Shown: positions 26,460 to 46,267 of the stretch, piece by piece
Layout: every line of letters begins with the position of its first letter
Numbering within the stretch: position 1 is the stretch's first letter
NCBI RefSeq assembly: GCF_032362555.1
Contig: NC_083507.1
Coordinates: 9,427,001 to 9,491,000, forward strand
Direction of reading: 5' to 3'
From: Amyelois transitella
Lineage: Eukaryota > Arthropoda > Insecta > Lepidoptera > Pyralidae
Length of the DNA: 64,000 nucleotides
Program-made: the position numbers and the translations under genes
The notes under the pieces: generated by a model
What the model saw: the letters and a program-made list of their open reading frames with translations, nothing else
What the model was told of the DNA's origin: nothing
Database searches by the model: none

Positions 26460-27954
26460 ACTTACATATCTAGTGACGGTTTTATGAGAACTGCACAAAG
26501 TTTAGTAGGTCAAAAACACAAATAGTCTACGATGACAACCACTCCTAGCGGCGGCCGGCGCTTGCGAAATATCTGCATTTACATTCTGCAAAACGAATGT
26601 GATGACCAAGCTCCTAGCTAGGGAAATGAGATAGCAAATGCAGCATTGCGACTAAATATATGAAAAACAAACGATGAAGATTTTTATTTCGCAAGTAAAA
26701 TAGTAGACGTTTTACACATTTTACAAGCACCGCGTATAAGAAAGCGATTCATTACCTACTATCTTATTAGGCATATAATTATAAAACAGTTCAAGTGATA
26801 GGTTTTATTATATCTCTGGATTAAGTTAAAGAAAATAGAGATCTACTATAGATTCTATAGAATATTATATTGGTTTTAATTTTTATTACAAAAATAAATA
26901 TTAAATAAAACGATTTTTTAATACCTATTTAAACATCAACAATAGATAGGTCCCTACATACGTAGATACTTACAATTGCAAAATGAAAAAACTTGAATAT
27001 AATCAACAGTTTTGAATCAATCGTTCAGTTTATTTTTTTTTTAATTCTATATAAATAAATAGATATAAAGGTAATAATGAGTTCTCAATAGAGCGCTAAC
27101 GTTCTACGAGTATACGCTTTTTAATTTGTACTTGTTACGATACTTAATTAAACTACATATCCTTACATGCTTGGGCGGAGAAATGCCCACCTTACGCTTT
27201 AGTTTAGAGTACTAGCACTCTTCTGTAAATAAAATTAAAGTTATTGCAAAAATAACGAGATGGCTCAATATCTTATAGTTTCTTTTCTTTTACGACCTTT
27301 TGAAGTTGTTTCAGACTTGGTTCAAATTGTACTTATTTTAATATACCTATATAACTAAACAAACTAAGTGACAAAAGTTGTGGAACAGTTGCATAAACTG
27401 TATGTTCTACTCATAAATAGGTACTCGATGACGTAAAAGAGAAGCAAAGAAACCAAGCAATGCATTAATACTGGCGTAAAAACAAAAAACGAGACATAAT
27501 ATAAAAAACCCCGTTACCCAAAACAAATCTCATCCACCCCTTAAGTTATCACTTTCATAAGCACAAGGAGTATATAAATTTATTGCATTCTGTATAAAGC
27601 TAGTACCAACATGTCACCCGAGAATGTAATGAAAACAGAATAGCGTTTATTTTTATGGCTTTCGTAAAATTTACAGCCTTCTTTTTGTTCCTCGAAAATA
27701 CCCTGTTCATATTGCAATACGTTTCGTTTTCGTCTCAATATTCTATTATTTGGGAACATTAGATACTGAGTTCATTTCAAAACGTATAAAATAGAAAAGT
27801 AAATTTTGTTTTCATTATAGGTATAACTTTTTAGTTTTAAATTAAAAAAACTGTGTTACATATGTAGGTATTTATTAAGTATCAAATTGATGACATTGTG
27901 CACATAGAAACGTGAACAATGCAATGTCTTTGATTGTGCACTAGTCTTCTAGAG

Positions 27955-28110
27955 CCCGGTGTATACCTTAAACACGGATCCTGAATTGGGTGAGTCAGGT
28001 TTTTACACGAAGTGACTCCCATCTGACTTCCACAACCAGCAACTTGCACATTCAAGAAATTGGATCGATCATGTCACGTCCCGTTTCCTGAATGTGCAAG
28101 TTTTCTCACG
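27955..28110 (-). repeat. SINE family C piece with internal palindrome
   Basis: On the plus strand it shows GGATCCTGAATTGGGTGAGT followed by TTTTTACACGAAGTGACTCC, the complement of the family C body. It includes 14-bp inverted arms AACTTGCACATTCA at 28,041-28,054 and the complement at 28,089-28,102. The tRNA-like head is not recognisable here. Confidence 0.55.
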
Positions 28111-28255
28111 AGCACTACAGTGTAATTGCATAACCTTAGCTCGCACTATCTCTTTTCCACACATATCTATTTCTCGAGAAATACTCTCGATATAATATTA
28201 ATCAAGTTGCAGCAAAAATACAAAAATAAAAGACATAAGTATTTACGAAAAAATC

Positions 28256-28261
28256 TTTATT
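28256..28261 (-). terminator. MCM7 polyadenylation signal
   Basis: A canonical AATAAA (minus strand) lies 91 bp past the MCM7 stop codon. It gives a short 3' UTR and no competing gene lies between. Confidence 0.7.
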
Positions 28262-28351
28262 CATCAAAAAATGTCATCTCGTCAGTCAACATCAGGCACT
28301 GGGGTTGTACTTAACATTAAGGTTTAATTGTAACACGATATCATAACCTGT

Positions 28352-36457
<8,106 letters not shown>

Positions 36458-36590
36458 TTTTACGAATAAAACTGATTCCACTTAGCTACGTATTATCAAC
36501 GATTTCTTATTAAATCAAATAAAATAGATAAAATAAAAAGTAGCCACCACAAATCCAATCAAACCCAAACAAAAGTGACAGTTAAAAAAC

Positions 36591-36600
36591 GGCGCGAAAT
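36591..36600 (-). promoter_or_regulatory. E2F-type site 1
   Basis: The minus strand reads ATTTCGCGCC, which fits TTTSSCGC. It lies 134 bp upstream of the MCM7 start codon. Confidence 0.65.
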
Positions 36601-36726
36601 CAGCTAACTGTCAGAACTGTCACATCATTATTTTTAATTTTTGTGCCAATGTCGAGCAAGCAAACTGTGTTAACTGTGTATTTGTAGGAACGAGACAAAG
36701 AAAACTGAAGTTGTCAATGTAATGAA

Positions 36727-36740
36727 TTTTTCGCGCCAAA
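36727..36740 (+). promoter_or_regulatory. E2F-type site 2
   Basis: TTTTTCGCGCCAAA is close to the full, nearly symmetric E2F consensus. It lies 114 bp upstream of the POLA1 start codon. Confidence 0.7.
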
Positions 36741-36853
36741 TCAAATGTCAAGTTAGGTTTGAAGATCTTTGATTTTTCCGCATCTTATTTTGTTTATTAT
36801 TACATTAAATTAAATTAATGATAAAAAGAACTATAAATTATTAAAGTTAGAAA

Positions 36854-39800
36854 ATGGCAGACTCTCTTGGTAAGTAAGATAATTACGGAGATGTTTTAAA
36901 ACTGTCTTATTGTTAAAATTAATATGCGAAATTCGTTACAGCTGTCCAGAGATCTAAGCGGCAGAAAGTAGATAAACATGGTCGATTGTCTGCTTTTGAG
37001 AAGCTAAAACAGCTAAAAGGCAAAGGCGTTAAACATAAGTACGATGTAGACGAGTTAGAAAATGTTTACGATACCGTTGATGAAAAAGAGTACACGGACA
37101 GAGTCCTCCAACGTCAGGACGATGATTGGATTGAAGATGGTAAGCTTACAATGTTCTTACATCAATAAGAAAAGTTTTCTTCCAATTATTATTTATTTTC
37201 TAAGTACATCGCCACCTATATGTCTACAGGAACCATGCTTAAAGACTATGAGTAGTACTATAGAAGAAAGATCTACCAAATAACACAATGAACTGAACTT
37301 CAGAACTCTTAATTGCAACCATACATATAATTTTATATACCTTGCAAGGTAGACAGAGCCAACAGTCTTTAAAGACTGATAGGCCACATTCAGCTGTTTT
37401 GCTTAATGACAGAATTGAGTTGCATTGTTGAATTGCATTTATTTGATAAACTAGCTTAGCTTAGAGGAAAGTGGAATACAATACAAACTGCATAAACATG
37501 ACTTATGTGAATAATAAAGTAACTATCTAATTTTCATAGATGGAACCGGGTATGTAGAAGATGGTCGTGAAATATTTGATGATGACGATGAGATCGAAGA
37601 CACATATGTGGCCACCAACAACAAAGAGACAGGGAGGGGTCAGAAGAGGAAAGCCAGAGTTGCAGCCCCTGCATCTTCTAAGGGGAACATTAGGAATCTG
37701 TTGGGATCAATGCCCACCAAAAAGAAAGAGGTGAGAAAATTGCATTTTATCTTGGAACTATTCTTGATACCACATTTAAAAAAATATATGTCATATCTTG
37801 TTCTGGAAATTCTTTTGTTATGTAATGTGAACAAAAGGGTATACATATCTAACACTATCTTATTTGCAATAGAACCACTCCATATCTTCCTCATGGATGT
37901 TGTAAAAGACGACTAAGGTATAGATTACAAACTTTGAATTCCCCTTGAAGGTGATGAGCAGGCATACTGTGTCAGGATTTGAATCTTAATTTCATCATAA
38001 AACCATACAGCTGAATTAGCCTTTCAGTGTTTTCAAAAATGTCTCTATACCTCACAAGTGATATTGACGTGACTATACATTTTACAAAATATACTCCTTA
38101 CTAACACAATATACTGAATGTGAATAACCTTCTTGAATAGTTCTGCTAAAATTTACATTTTTGTAAATAACCTGCTTGCCCTAAATAATTGTAAATTTAA
38201 ATGTTAAATTCTTCCAGGATGTGAAAATATCAGAAGATAATATTCTGTCGGACATTATGTCAGACCTAGATGGCAGTGCAGCCTCCCCGGTGGTGAAGCC
38301 AAAGCCCTTGGTCATGAGGACCAACACTGTGGAGTCCAGCAAGAGAGATGCTCAAAACTACTTCAAAAGCCTTGCCTCTTCTGTCAAGAAACCAACACCT
38401 CCCATCAGTAATGGTCAAGCAAAACAAAAAATTGAAAACATTGTTAGTGTTGAAGGTTTTTATTATTAGAATAGAATAGATTTATTTTCAAAATTGGATA
38501 CAAGGTATCACTTATTAACTTCACATCACTTAAATCTAATTATAACTACTGCCGCTTCCACAGCGTATGTGAAAAGAAACAGCAGAACTACACGGCAGCA
38601 TTTTCACTGGATGTCAATTTACATCATCACAGTTTATATTAATTTAAAGCCAAAAGATAAAAGGTTTCTTGTGCATTTCTAAACAAGTTTGTGTTCAGGC
38701 CTACATGTCAGTAGCCTGTACATAATAACAATATGATTCAACTTACACAATATATATATAATTTGTATTTCAGGATAAACCGAACAACATACCCACCGAA
38801 ACTGATAAAGCAGAAAAGCCAGTCATAAAGAAAACTGAATGGAAAATAGAAAAAGAAATAAAACAAGAACTTGAAGACTCGGCCACCCAAAACATAGAAG
38901 AATTTGACACTCAGGAGATGGTATTTGACGATGACTTTAGCAATGATAATGGAGCAGCTACAAAAGACGCTCATGTAGCTAAAAAAGCCAAAATTAAAGA
39001 GGAACCTATCAGTAATACTATAACAGATGTAGCAGATGAGTTTTTAAATGATGATTTTGAGATTTTCCCATCCAAAGAGGAATCGCCAAAAGAATTAAAA
39101 CCTTTGTCAAGCACATGGGGTGAAGTAGGAGACCAACAAGTCCAAGCAGCTGTCATGAGTGATGGTCAACTGCCTCTCAACACTAATGAGGATGGGGAGA
39201 AGTTCTTAAGGTTTTATTGGCTGGATGCATGGGAGGACAAATATGTGAAGCCAGGAGTAGTGTATCTGTTTGGGAAGGTGTATGCCAAGCCTGGAGATAA
39301 GAAGGCTGGCTGCTTGTCTTGTTGTGTTGTGGTGAAGAATGTAACAAGACAAATGTTCCTTTTACCTAGGGAATATGTAAGTATTATTTTTGCACATACA
39401 ATTACTATATATATACCACATATGGAGAAGATAAAGCTAATATAATTACAGTTGCTATACTTCTGTTTTAAATTTGTAATGTACTTCTTTAGTGAATAAT
39501 AAAGCATTTACTTACTTTAAAGTGCAAGTATATGGGATCTTACATGTGCCTTCTATTTTCACTTGATATTACACATATTATCTCTAATTATTTACAGAAA
39601 CTAGATCCAGTGACCTTGGAGAACACAGATAACGAGGTGACCATGATGGACGTGTATGAAGAGTTCAACAGCTCTGTGGCGAATGAGCTCGGTCTCAAAG
39701 AGTTCAAGTCCAGGAAGATCACCAAGAACTACTGCTTCAACTTGCCTGATATACCAGCGCAGTCAGACTATCTTGAAGTCAAGTATTCTGTGAGTAAAAA

Positions 39801-42800
39801 TGTGAAATAGCTTTCGCTTTACTTTTAATGTCGAGAAGAATGTGCGTAATTTCACAGAATTTCGTCTTTAGCAGATTTTAAGCTAAGCTCTCAATTTCTC
39901 AAAGGCGACATGTGTTAAACATAGTTTTTAGGCACTTACTAGACTGATAATACATCATAGTCACAAAAAGTTATAGGTGCAACAATAGTTTTAATTCTAC
40001 TAATGCCTCTAATACTAATGCTCTCACATTTCAGGCCACTTTCCCGCCGCCTCCATCCGGCAAGAAATACTTGACTTTCTCACACATATTTGGCACAAAC
40101 ACATCTTCTCTGGAGACATTCCTACTCGACAGGAAAATCAAGGGGCCTTGCTGGCTCGAAATCAAATACCCAGAGAATGCGCTGGCTAAGGTAATAACGA
40201 CTTTTTTTTATTATAAATAGCTTTTGGTTTTTTTAAAATTAAAATCAAACTTTAGGAGTATAACTCATAATCCTAAAGTTTGATTTACTTACGTATCTCC
40301 TCATAAATTATGAAGAGAGTTATGAAAATGGATGAAGCAAAAGAAGAATGCAGGGATTGTGGTAAATGGAAAATTTTTGTCACTCACTATCCGTCTGAGA
40401 AAGAGGCGTGATGTTATGCATATATAGCTAGGAAATTTTACCCGCAGCTTCGCCGGCGTATATTAAACGTCACCTACACGCGCGAATTTGCCGCCACCTT
40501 CAAAAGAATACAGGTTTTTCTCAAATTCCACGTAAACTATAGTTTTTACAGGGATGTAATCTCTGGTCCCATCCCTCACCTCGTAAGTAAACGATAACTA
40601 CATAAAAAGGTAAAAAGCTATTACATTTACAACTAAAATATATTTGTTTGTAGGTATCGTGGTGCAAGTTAGAAGCAGCGGTTGAGAAAATGGAGCACAT
40701 AACCGTCAGCAAAAACAACGCAGACATAGAGCCGCCGCCGGTCGTCGTGGCTACTGTAAGTTATTCATATGTTGAATGTATGCCTGTATTCAGCGGTGTA
40801 TGTGTGCATATACTCAGAGGTGATTGGTTTCGACAGAGTCTGGTGATGTCCCGGGTGAGAACGAGAGGCGATTAAATGTTTCGCACAATTAGCTTCGCCC
40901 CATGCTCCGGTGTCGCCGCAATAAAAATCATATAGAATAATACAATACAATAAAGCTAGTATAATACAATTCACAATTGTGTTAGTATAGCTTCTGATCT
41001 AATAAAACACACGGGTTGTTTGGGAATTTGGTCAAGTGAGAAGCATCGTAAAAATTTTGTTGAATTTTTTTACGGCAACTTTTCACTGCAAAAACGGGAA
41101 TATTATTAATTCTTTTGTGGCGGATTTCATTCAAAGCTCAGATATAATGAAAGTTAAAGCGCGTAATCGACGAAAATCGTAATAAGTAATAGGAGATATA
41201 AAATTGTTCAATTTTCAGATAAATATGAGAACCACAACAGACCTGAAGACGAGGAAAGCAAAAATTGTAATGATAAGTTGTTTGATACACAACCAGTTTC
41301 CCATCAACAAGCCGCCACCGAACCCTCCTTTTCAGCAACATTTCTGTGGCAAGTTTTATTTCGACATTATTAAAATTAAAAAAAAAATATTCATTATTTA
41401 TTATATGTATAGATTATGCGACATTTCAACATCACTTAAAAATTGTCATATCTTTTGATTTTTCACAACATTGGTTGACGTCAGATAAATTACTTAAAAC
41501 AAAGTTTACTGCCGCTTCCAAAGCGTCAGTGCAGAAGAAGCGGTATCAATGCAGCATTCTCTTCAATAACTTCAAATCCAAACTTAGAATATAAATGTGA
41601 ATGTGAGAATAAGTTGTTATGATTAATTGATTTATACAAAATTTAAATAGTCAAAAATATCATTTTCATGTTTGTATGTAATATAATTACATTTATGTTT
41701 TATTAAATATGCATGGTTTTACTTTTTGCAGTAATGACAAAATGCAACGAAATCTGGCCGTTGGACTTGAAGCAGGCATTTCTTCAATACAAAGCCACGA
41801 AACTTAATAAATGCGACTCAGAGAGAGAGCTACTTAACTATTTCATGGTGCAATTCTGGAAGGCAGATCCCGACTTGGTTGTAGGGCACGATTTACCGGG
41901 ATTCCAACAAGATTTACTAATTGGGAACATCTTAGACCTACACATACCAAATTGGTCGAGGTTAGGAAGGCTGAAGCGATCTGTGGCGCCTCAGCGAAAG
42001 TTCGCATCGAAAGACGCCTTTTTGGGCCGCCTCGTTTGCGATATTAAAATATCGGCTATGGAACTTATACGGGCTAGAAGTTTCGATCTCAACACGCTAT
42101 GTGTAGATGTTCTGAAAATGAAAGAAGGAGAACGTGTGGACGTCGCGATTGAAGACCTGCCTCGCTATTACGAAAACAGCAGAAATTTGCTACAACTCGT
42201 ATCTTTGAGCATGCAGGACGCTTCGTATATACTGAAGATAATGTGCGAACTGAACGTCCTTCCGCTAGCTTTACAAATTACACAAATAGCTGGCAACGTC
42301 ATGTCTCGAACTCTGATGGGAGGCAGGTCTGAGAGGAACGAATTTTTGTTGCTACATGCATTTACTGAAAAGAATTTCATTGTACCAGATAAAGTGTATG
42401 GAAAGAAAACTGTCAACATTGATGACGATAATGAAGATGGAAACACTGAGAATGTCCCTAAAAAGCAAGCTAAGAAAAAAGCAGCATACTCTGGAGGCTT
42501 AGTACTAGATCCCAAAAAAGGGTTTTACGACCAATTAATATTACTAATGGATTTCAATTCCTTATATCCCAGTATTATTCAAGAATACAACATATGTTTT
42601 ACGACAATAAAAAGAAAGAGTGCCGCGGCTACTGACGATGATATAGCTAATCTTGTGTTGCCCGCCCCTAACACTGAGTTCGGTGTCCTGCCCACACAAA
42701 TTAGAAAACTTGTCGAAAGCAGAAGAGAGGTGAAGAAGCTGATGAAATCTGATTTACCTACAGAACAATATATGCAGTACAACATTAGACAAATGGCGCT

Positions 42801-44721
42801 CAAACTTACTGCAAACTCTATGTACGGTTGTTTAGGTTTCACTCATTCGAGGTTCTACGCGAAACCTCTAGCGGCACTTGTCACTATGAAGGGTAGAGAA
42901 ATCCTCATGGATACCAAAGAAATAGTACAAAAGCTGAATTATGACGTCGTTTATGGTGATACAGACAGTTTGATGATCAATACAAACTGCCTAGATTACG
43001 ATTCAGTATTTAAAATAGGTAATGATTTAAAGAGGGAAATCAACAAAAAGTACAAACAGATTGAACTGGACATCGATGGCGTGTTCAGGTATTTACTACT
43101 GCTGAAGAAAAAGAAATACGCAGCGGTGATTATGAACAAAAATAAGAACGGCACATTCGTTTACACTCAAGAACACAAGGGGTTAGATATAGTGAGGCGA
43201 GATTGGTCGCAGCTGGCGGCAGAGGCCGGGAAATTTATTTTGAGTAAGATTCTGTCAGAGCTATCTGCTGACGAGAGATTGGAAACTATTCAAACATATT
43301 TAGGTAAAATAAAAGAAGATCTAACAAATGGCAAAATGCCACTGTCTATGTTAACCATAACTAAACAATTGACCAAGCATCCTAACGAATATGCAGATAA
43401 AAATTTACAACCTCACGTTCAAGTGGCTTTAAGACTGAATAGTAAAAATAGTAGAAGGTTCAAAAAAGGAGACATAGTGCCTTATATAATTTGCGATGAT
43501 GGTACAGGAAGGTCAGCTGTACAGAGGGCATACCACATAGAGGAGTTGAAAAGTTCTGACACCCTGAAAGTAGATAATAATTATTATTTAGCGCACCAGT
43601 TGCACCCTGTCATATCGAGAATATGCGAGCCTATAGACGGCATGGACCCTGCTCGAATCGCGGACTGGCTCGGGCTGGATCCGTCCGGTTACAAGCAAAT
43701 GCTGAAGAGGCAAGACAACAACACAGACACATTCGAGGTGGAGAACGAGCAAGAAAAGTATAGACATTGTAAAGATTTCGTATTCGTGTGTGTCAATGAG
43801 GGTTGTAAGACGGAGAATAGGATAAGGGAGACATTTGTGAAAGGGGATAAAGATAGTGTCTGTTTCTTGGAGCGCTGTCAGAACGAGAAGTGCGGCGTGA
43901 GGCCGATGGACTACGTGGCGTGTGTTCAGAACCAGCTGAGCCTGCAGATCCGCCAGTGCCACGGGCAGTACTACGCGGGCTGGCTGGCGTGCGAGGACCC
44001 GGCGTGCGCGCTGCGCTCGCGCCGGCTGCCGCGCGCCTTCGCGGGCGGGCGCCCGCTGTGCCCCCAGTGCGAGAAAGGTGTCATGTTCAGGGAATACACG
44101 GAGAAAGACCTGTACCTGCAGATCAACTTCTTTATGTTCCTTTTCGACCTCAGCAAAAATAATTCCAGTGAGTACATCCAGATTTTTATCACTATGTTTA
44201 ACACTACCAGGTGCATCATTATTAGTTGTTGCGCCATATTTGTTTTTAAAGACAATTTACGCCAATTTTTTTCCCAATCATATATTCATGGGACATATGC
44301 TAGTATAAGAGTAAATTAGTCTCAATAATTATTTTTTATTCTATACTACTTAGTATTCTAACGAGTATTGTGGTAAACAGTTTTATTTGGTTATCCAAAA
44401 CGTCACCACCACCATATTAACGCAATTTTGAAAGATGCCTTTGCAATAAAAACAAATGTACGACAAATAATGAAAAGTAAATCTTCTATTTCAGAAATAA
44501 AAGTGCCTCATCAAGTGGCAGCATCTCTGCAAGTTCTGAAAGAAACGGTGGAGGATTGGCTGGCCCAGTCTGCGTATTCCATTATAAACCTCTCGAAATT
44601 GTTTAGATTCTTCACATTGGACCCCAATTCAGGAAATAATCTGAAATCTGAGCCCCTCGAGATTGACATAATGCCAGAGACCGAACAAATTGATGCCTTG
44701 TTAGAAATAGGTATATATTAA
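36854..44721 (+). CDS. PolA1: DNA polymerase alpha catalytic subunit (p180)
   Basis: This is the polymerase of the primase complex, which extends RNA primers at origins and on the lagging strand. Eleven coding exons give 1,491 residues, close to the family norm: 36854-36869, 36942-37139, 37540-37730, 38218-38442, 38774-39376, 39598-39789, 40035-40190, 40654-40755, 41219-41348, 41732-44167, 44495-44721. The acidic N-terminus carries [11 protein letters not shown] and a short helical [12 protein letters not shown] motif that may bind the Ctf4/And-1 hub (inference). Family B motifs follow: [10 protein letters not shown] 878-887, KLTANSMYG 962-970 and YGDTDS 1012-1017, then KKKKYA. Two C-terminal Cys clusters begin near residue 1284. 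The intron after exon 9 starts with GC, not GT. Exon 10 alone is 2.4 kb. The gene is divergent with MCM7. Confidence 0.96.
37318..37425 (-). repeat. SINE family A, 3' part, in POLA1 intron 2
   Basis: The CTTGCAAGGTAGACAGAGCC, AACAGTCTTTAAAGACTGAT and AGGCCACATTCAGCTGTTTT blocks are intact and run into GCTTAATGACAGAATTGAG. It is truncated at the 5' side of the element. Confidence 0.6.
37869..38076 (+). repeat. SINE family A, 5'-truncated, in POLA1 intron 3
   Basis: It runs from AGAACCACTCCATATCTTCC through GATGTTGTAAAAGACGACTA, TTTGAATCTTAATTTCATCA and ATACAGCTGAA to ATTGACGTGACTATACAT. The first 5' block is lost. Confidence 0.6.
38467..38690 (+). repeat. Dispersed repeat family D in POLA1 intron 4
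   Basis: It starts with AGAATAGATTTATTTTCAAA and GGATACAAGGTATCACT, continues with ACTGCCGCTTCCACAGCG, and ends around GATGTCAATTTACATC. Related copies lie at 41,405, 45,957, 57,240 and 62,345, with a reversed piece at 53,330. Its class (SINE or MITE) is not clear. Confidence 0.6.
40242..40286. repeat. Perfect 16-bp hairpin in POLA1 intron 7
   Basis: The arms are AAATCAAACTTTAGGA at 40,242-40,257 and its exact complement at 40,271-40,286, with a 13-nt loop. It lies just before the LINE 3' fragment. Confidence 0.75.
40308..40430 (+). mobile_element. LINE 3'-end fragment in POLA1 intron 7
   Basis: The translated plus strand gives [20 protein letters not shown] and then YPSEKEA-stop, the C-terminal segment of the same LINE seen at 30,727 and 58,926. 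A short TATG-like tail follows. It is in the same orientation as the host gene and more diverged than the other copies. Confidence 0.7.
41349..41731 (+). other. GC-AG intron of POLA1 (intron 9)
   Basis: Exon 9 ends TTCTGTG at 41,348 and the intron begins GCAAGT. It ends TTTTTGCAG at 41,731. The join makes a Val codon (G plus TA) and gives [13 protein letters not shown], which matches the expected polymerase alpha sequence at this point. No GT donor nearby keeps the frame with that alignment. The intron also contains a family D repeat. Confidence 0.75.
41405..41620 (+). repeat. Dispersed repeat family D in POLA1 intron 9
   Basis: The blocks ATGCGACATTTCAACATCAC, TTACTGCCGCTTCCAAAGCG, TCAGTGCAGAAGAAGCGGTA and ATTCTCTTCAATAAC are all readable. 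It is closely similar in design to the copy at 62,345-62,575. Confidence 0.65.
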
Positions 44722-45250
44722 GAGAACTGTTATGATTTTTTGTAAGTAAATAGTAATTAAGAATTATCATGTCAATTTTACTATGTAACATGTTTATATT
44801 CGTAAAAATACTTTATATCAATTTGTGTTTTGGTTTTCAAGTTTTTTTACCAGACTGGACTACTATACCTCCTGACTGCGTCCTGTGTACGTTTATAAGT
44901 AAGGGGATTATACTTTATTCGCCGAAACAAGTTAGTAGCGCGCTTTCTCTATCACTCAACACCATACAAACGACAAAGACAAAACATCATGTTCAAGGTC
45001 AGTGGGCCGAAACGAAATCTCAGAAAAGTAAGCGCGCGGGCACATTGCGCTTCTTCGAGCTCGCTTAGCTTTTGTCCGCGGTTATGTCTGTCATATTATT
45101 ACTGATAAATTAAATATTGTTACCGAATGATGATATGCGTGTGACACGCTATATACATTATTAATACATTGAATTTACGTAATTGTACAGGTTGTTCATG
45201 TCTTATAAAAAATAAACAATTGTCATTCAAACTAGTCTTTAATATCACAA
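44722..45250. other. POLA1 3' flank without recognisable genes
   Basis: The POLA1 3' UTR should begin here. An AATAAA lies near 45,211. A 99-codon open frame at 44,769-45,068 has no family resemblance and is not called. Confidence 0.5.
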
Positions 45251-45291
45251 GAATTTATACAACATTATTATATATATGTATACATTTAAAC

Positions 45292-45660
45292 TTACTCACT
45301 ATCCGCCGTATTACTGCTACTACTATTTCCTACATTTATTACTAATTGTTCTACCATAATTTCTACGTTTTTGTCCATTTTATTCATGTTGGGCTCTACT
45401 ATATCTCTCACATGTTTAATACAATTTTTCCATTTGAGAGAGTCAATTTTTTCAATCGCGTTTTTTAACACAATTTTCAATTCTGCCATTTTAAACGTTT
45501 TCATATTTGAAACTACATTTCCTTTGATTTGAGCCCAAATTAGCTCTATCGGATTTAATTCGCAGTGATACGGCGGAAGACGTAGAACAGTTTTGTTTTG
45601 GGCTTTTGCCATTTCATCCACCACACAATAAATGTAGGTATCAACAAGTCCAAAGAACAC
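45292..45660 (-). pseudogene. Truncated DDE-type (Tc1/mariner-like) transposase C-terminus
   Basis: The frame contains LRLPPYHCELNPIELIWAQI followed by KG, the signature around the third catalytic acidic residue of DDE transposases of the Tc1/mariner/IS630 group. The upstream catalytic Asp blocks are absent, and homology ends near the first Met. A charged C-terminal tail ends GNSSSSNTADSE at a stop at 45,292. I could not find matching terminal inverted repeats. It is most likely a decayed fragment, although the remaining frame is open throughout, so domestication cannot be excluded. Confidence 0.6.
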
Positions 45661-45956
45661 GCAAAGTCACAAGATAGAGAGAAAATATAGATCGGTGAGC
45701 ACGTCAGCACAGTACGGATTGCACAAGCAGACTAAAAAGTACTCGTATTGTGTACACTGCCTTAGCGCTTATCACTGACCAATTACTGACGAGGAATTGT
45801 GGGAGAGAGACGGTGCTCTACTAACTTGTTTCGACGAATAGAGTATAACGAACCATGGGTGCTGTTTTCCTCCCACGCTATTTCTTTGGTTGTCATTTTC
45901 ATAGATGCTACTGCGGGACTCGTATGTTATGCGTCACACCGTTTTAATCAAGAAAA

Positions 45957-46110
45957 GAATAGATTTATTTTCAAAATTGGATACAAGGTATCACTAAGGT
46001 TAATCTAATTATAACTACTACCGCTTCCAAAGCGAATGTGTAGAAAAAGTGGCGGAACAAATTACACTGAAGCATCGGACGTCAATTTACAAATATAGAT
46101 CTTTAAGATG
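45957..46110 (+). repeat. Dispersed repeat family D
   Basis: It shares GAATAGATTTATTTTCAAAA and GGATACAAGGTATCACT with 38,467 and then the ACTACCGCTTCCAAAGCG block, ending near GACGTCAATTTACAA. It lies just downstream of the large minus-strand gene. Confidence 0.65.
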
Positions 46111-46169
46111 ATAGTAGCTATAACTAAAAATTAAAAAGAAAACAAAGTGTACAGTTCATCACAATAGCA

Positions 46170-46175
46170 TTTATT
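46170..46175 (-). terminator. Polyadenylation signal of the zinc-finger/RS/RGG gene
   Basis: AATAAA on the minus strand lies about 93 bp beyond the stop codon, past the perfect 23-bp hairpin at 46,211-46,261. The 3' UTR would therefore include the hairpin. Confidence 0.6.
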
Positions 46176-46210
46176 ATATCAATTTATAAACAATACTTGA
46201 AAATTAAAAC

Positions 46211-46261
46211 ACATCGGTACTAAATAGTAGTATATCAAATACTACTATTTAGTACCGATGT
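46211..46261. repeat. Perfect 23-bp hairpin in a 3' UTR
   Basis: The left arm 46,211-46,233 begins ACATCGGTACTAAATAG. The right arm 46,239-46,261 is its exact reverse complement, and the loop is 5 nt (ATCAA). It starts 6 bp after the stop codon of the minus-strand gene and lies before the AATAAA. It can form a strong RNA stem in the mRNA. Confidence 0.9.
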
Positions 46262-46267
46262 ACCGAG

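Larger units (their letters stand above)
21306..28255. other. AT-rich intergenic or intronic stretch with repeats only
   Basis: No supported exon was found. Repeat content includes SINE family A copies at 22,680-22,775, 23,250-23,501 and 26,180-26,459, family C pieces at 23,845-24,100 and 27,955-28,110, and perfect short palindromes at 22,151-22,183 and 25,041-25,092. A GC-rich patch near 22,440-22,500 is open on the minus strand but resembles nothing. Confidence 0.55.
36458..36853. promoter_or_regulatory. Bidirectional MCM7 / POLA1 promoter
   Basis: Only 396 bp separate the two divergent start codons, so both 5' UTRs and promoters must lie here. Two E2F-type sites are visible: GGCGCGAAAT at 36,591-36,600 (TTTCGCGCC on the other strand) and TTTTTCGCGCCAAA at 36,727-36,740. 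E2F/DP control of MCM and polymerase alpha genes at G1/S is well established in animals. No TATA box is evident. Confidence 0.8.

Noticed and set aside
44769..45068. 99-codon frame downstream of POLA1
   Set aside because: It has no family resemblance and lies in the 3' flank; the POLA1 frame already ends at 44,721.
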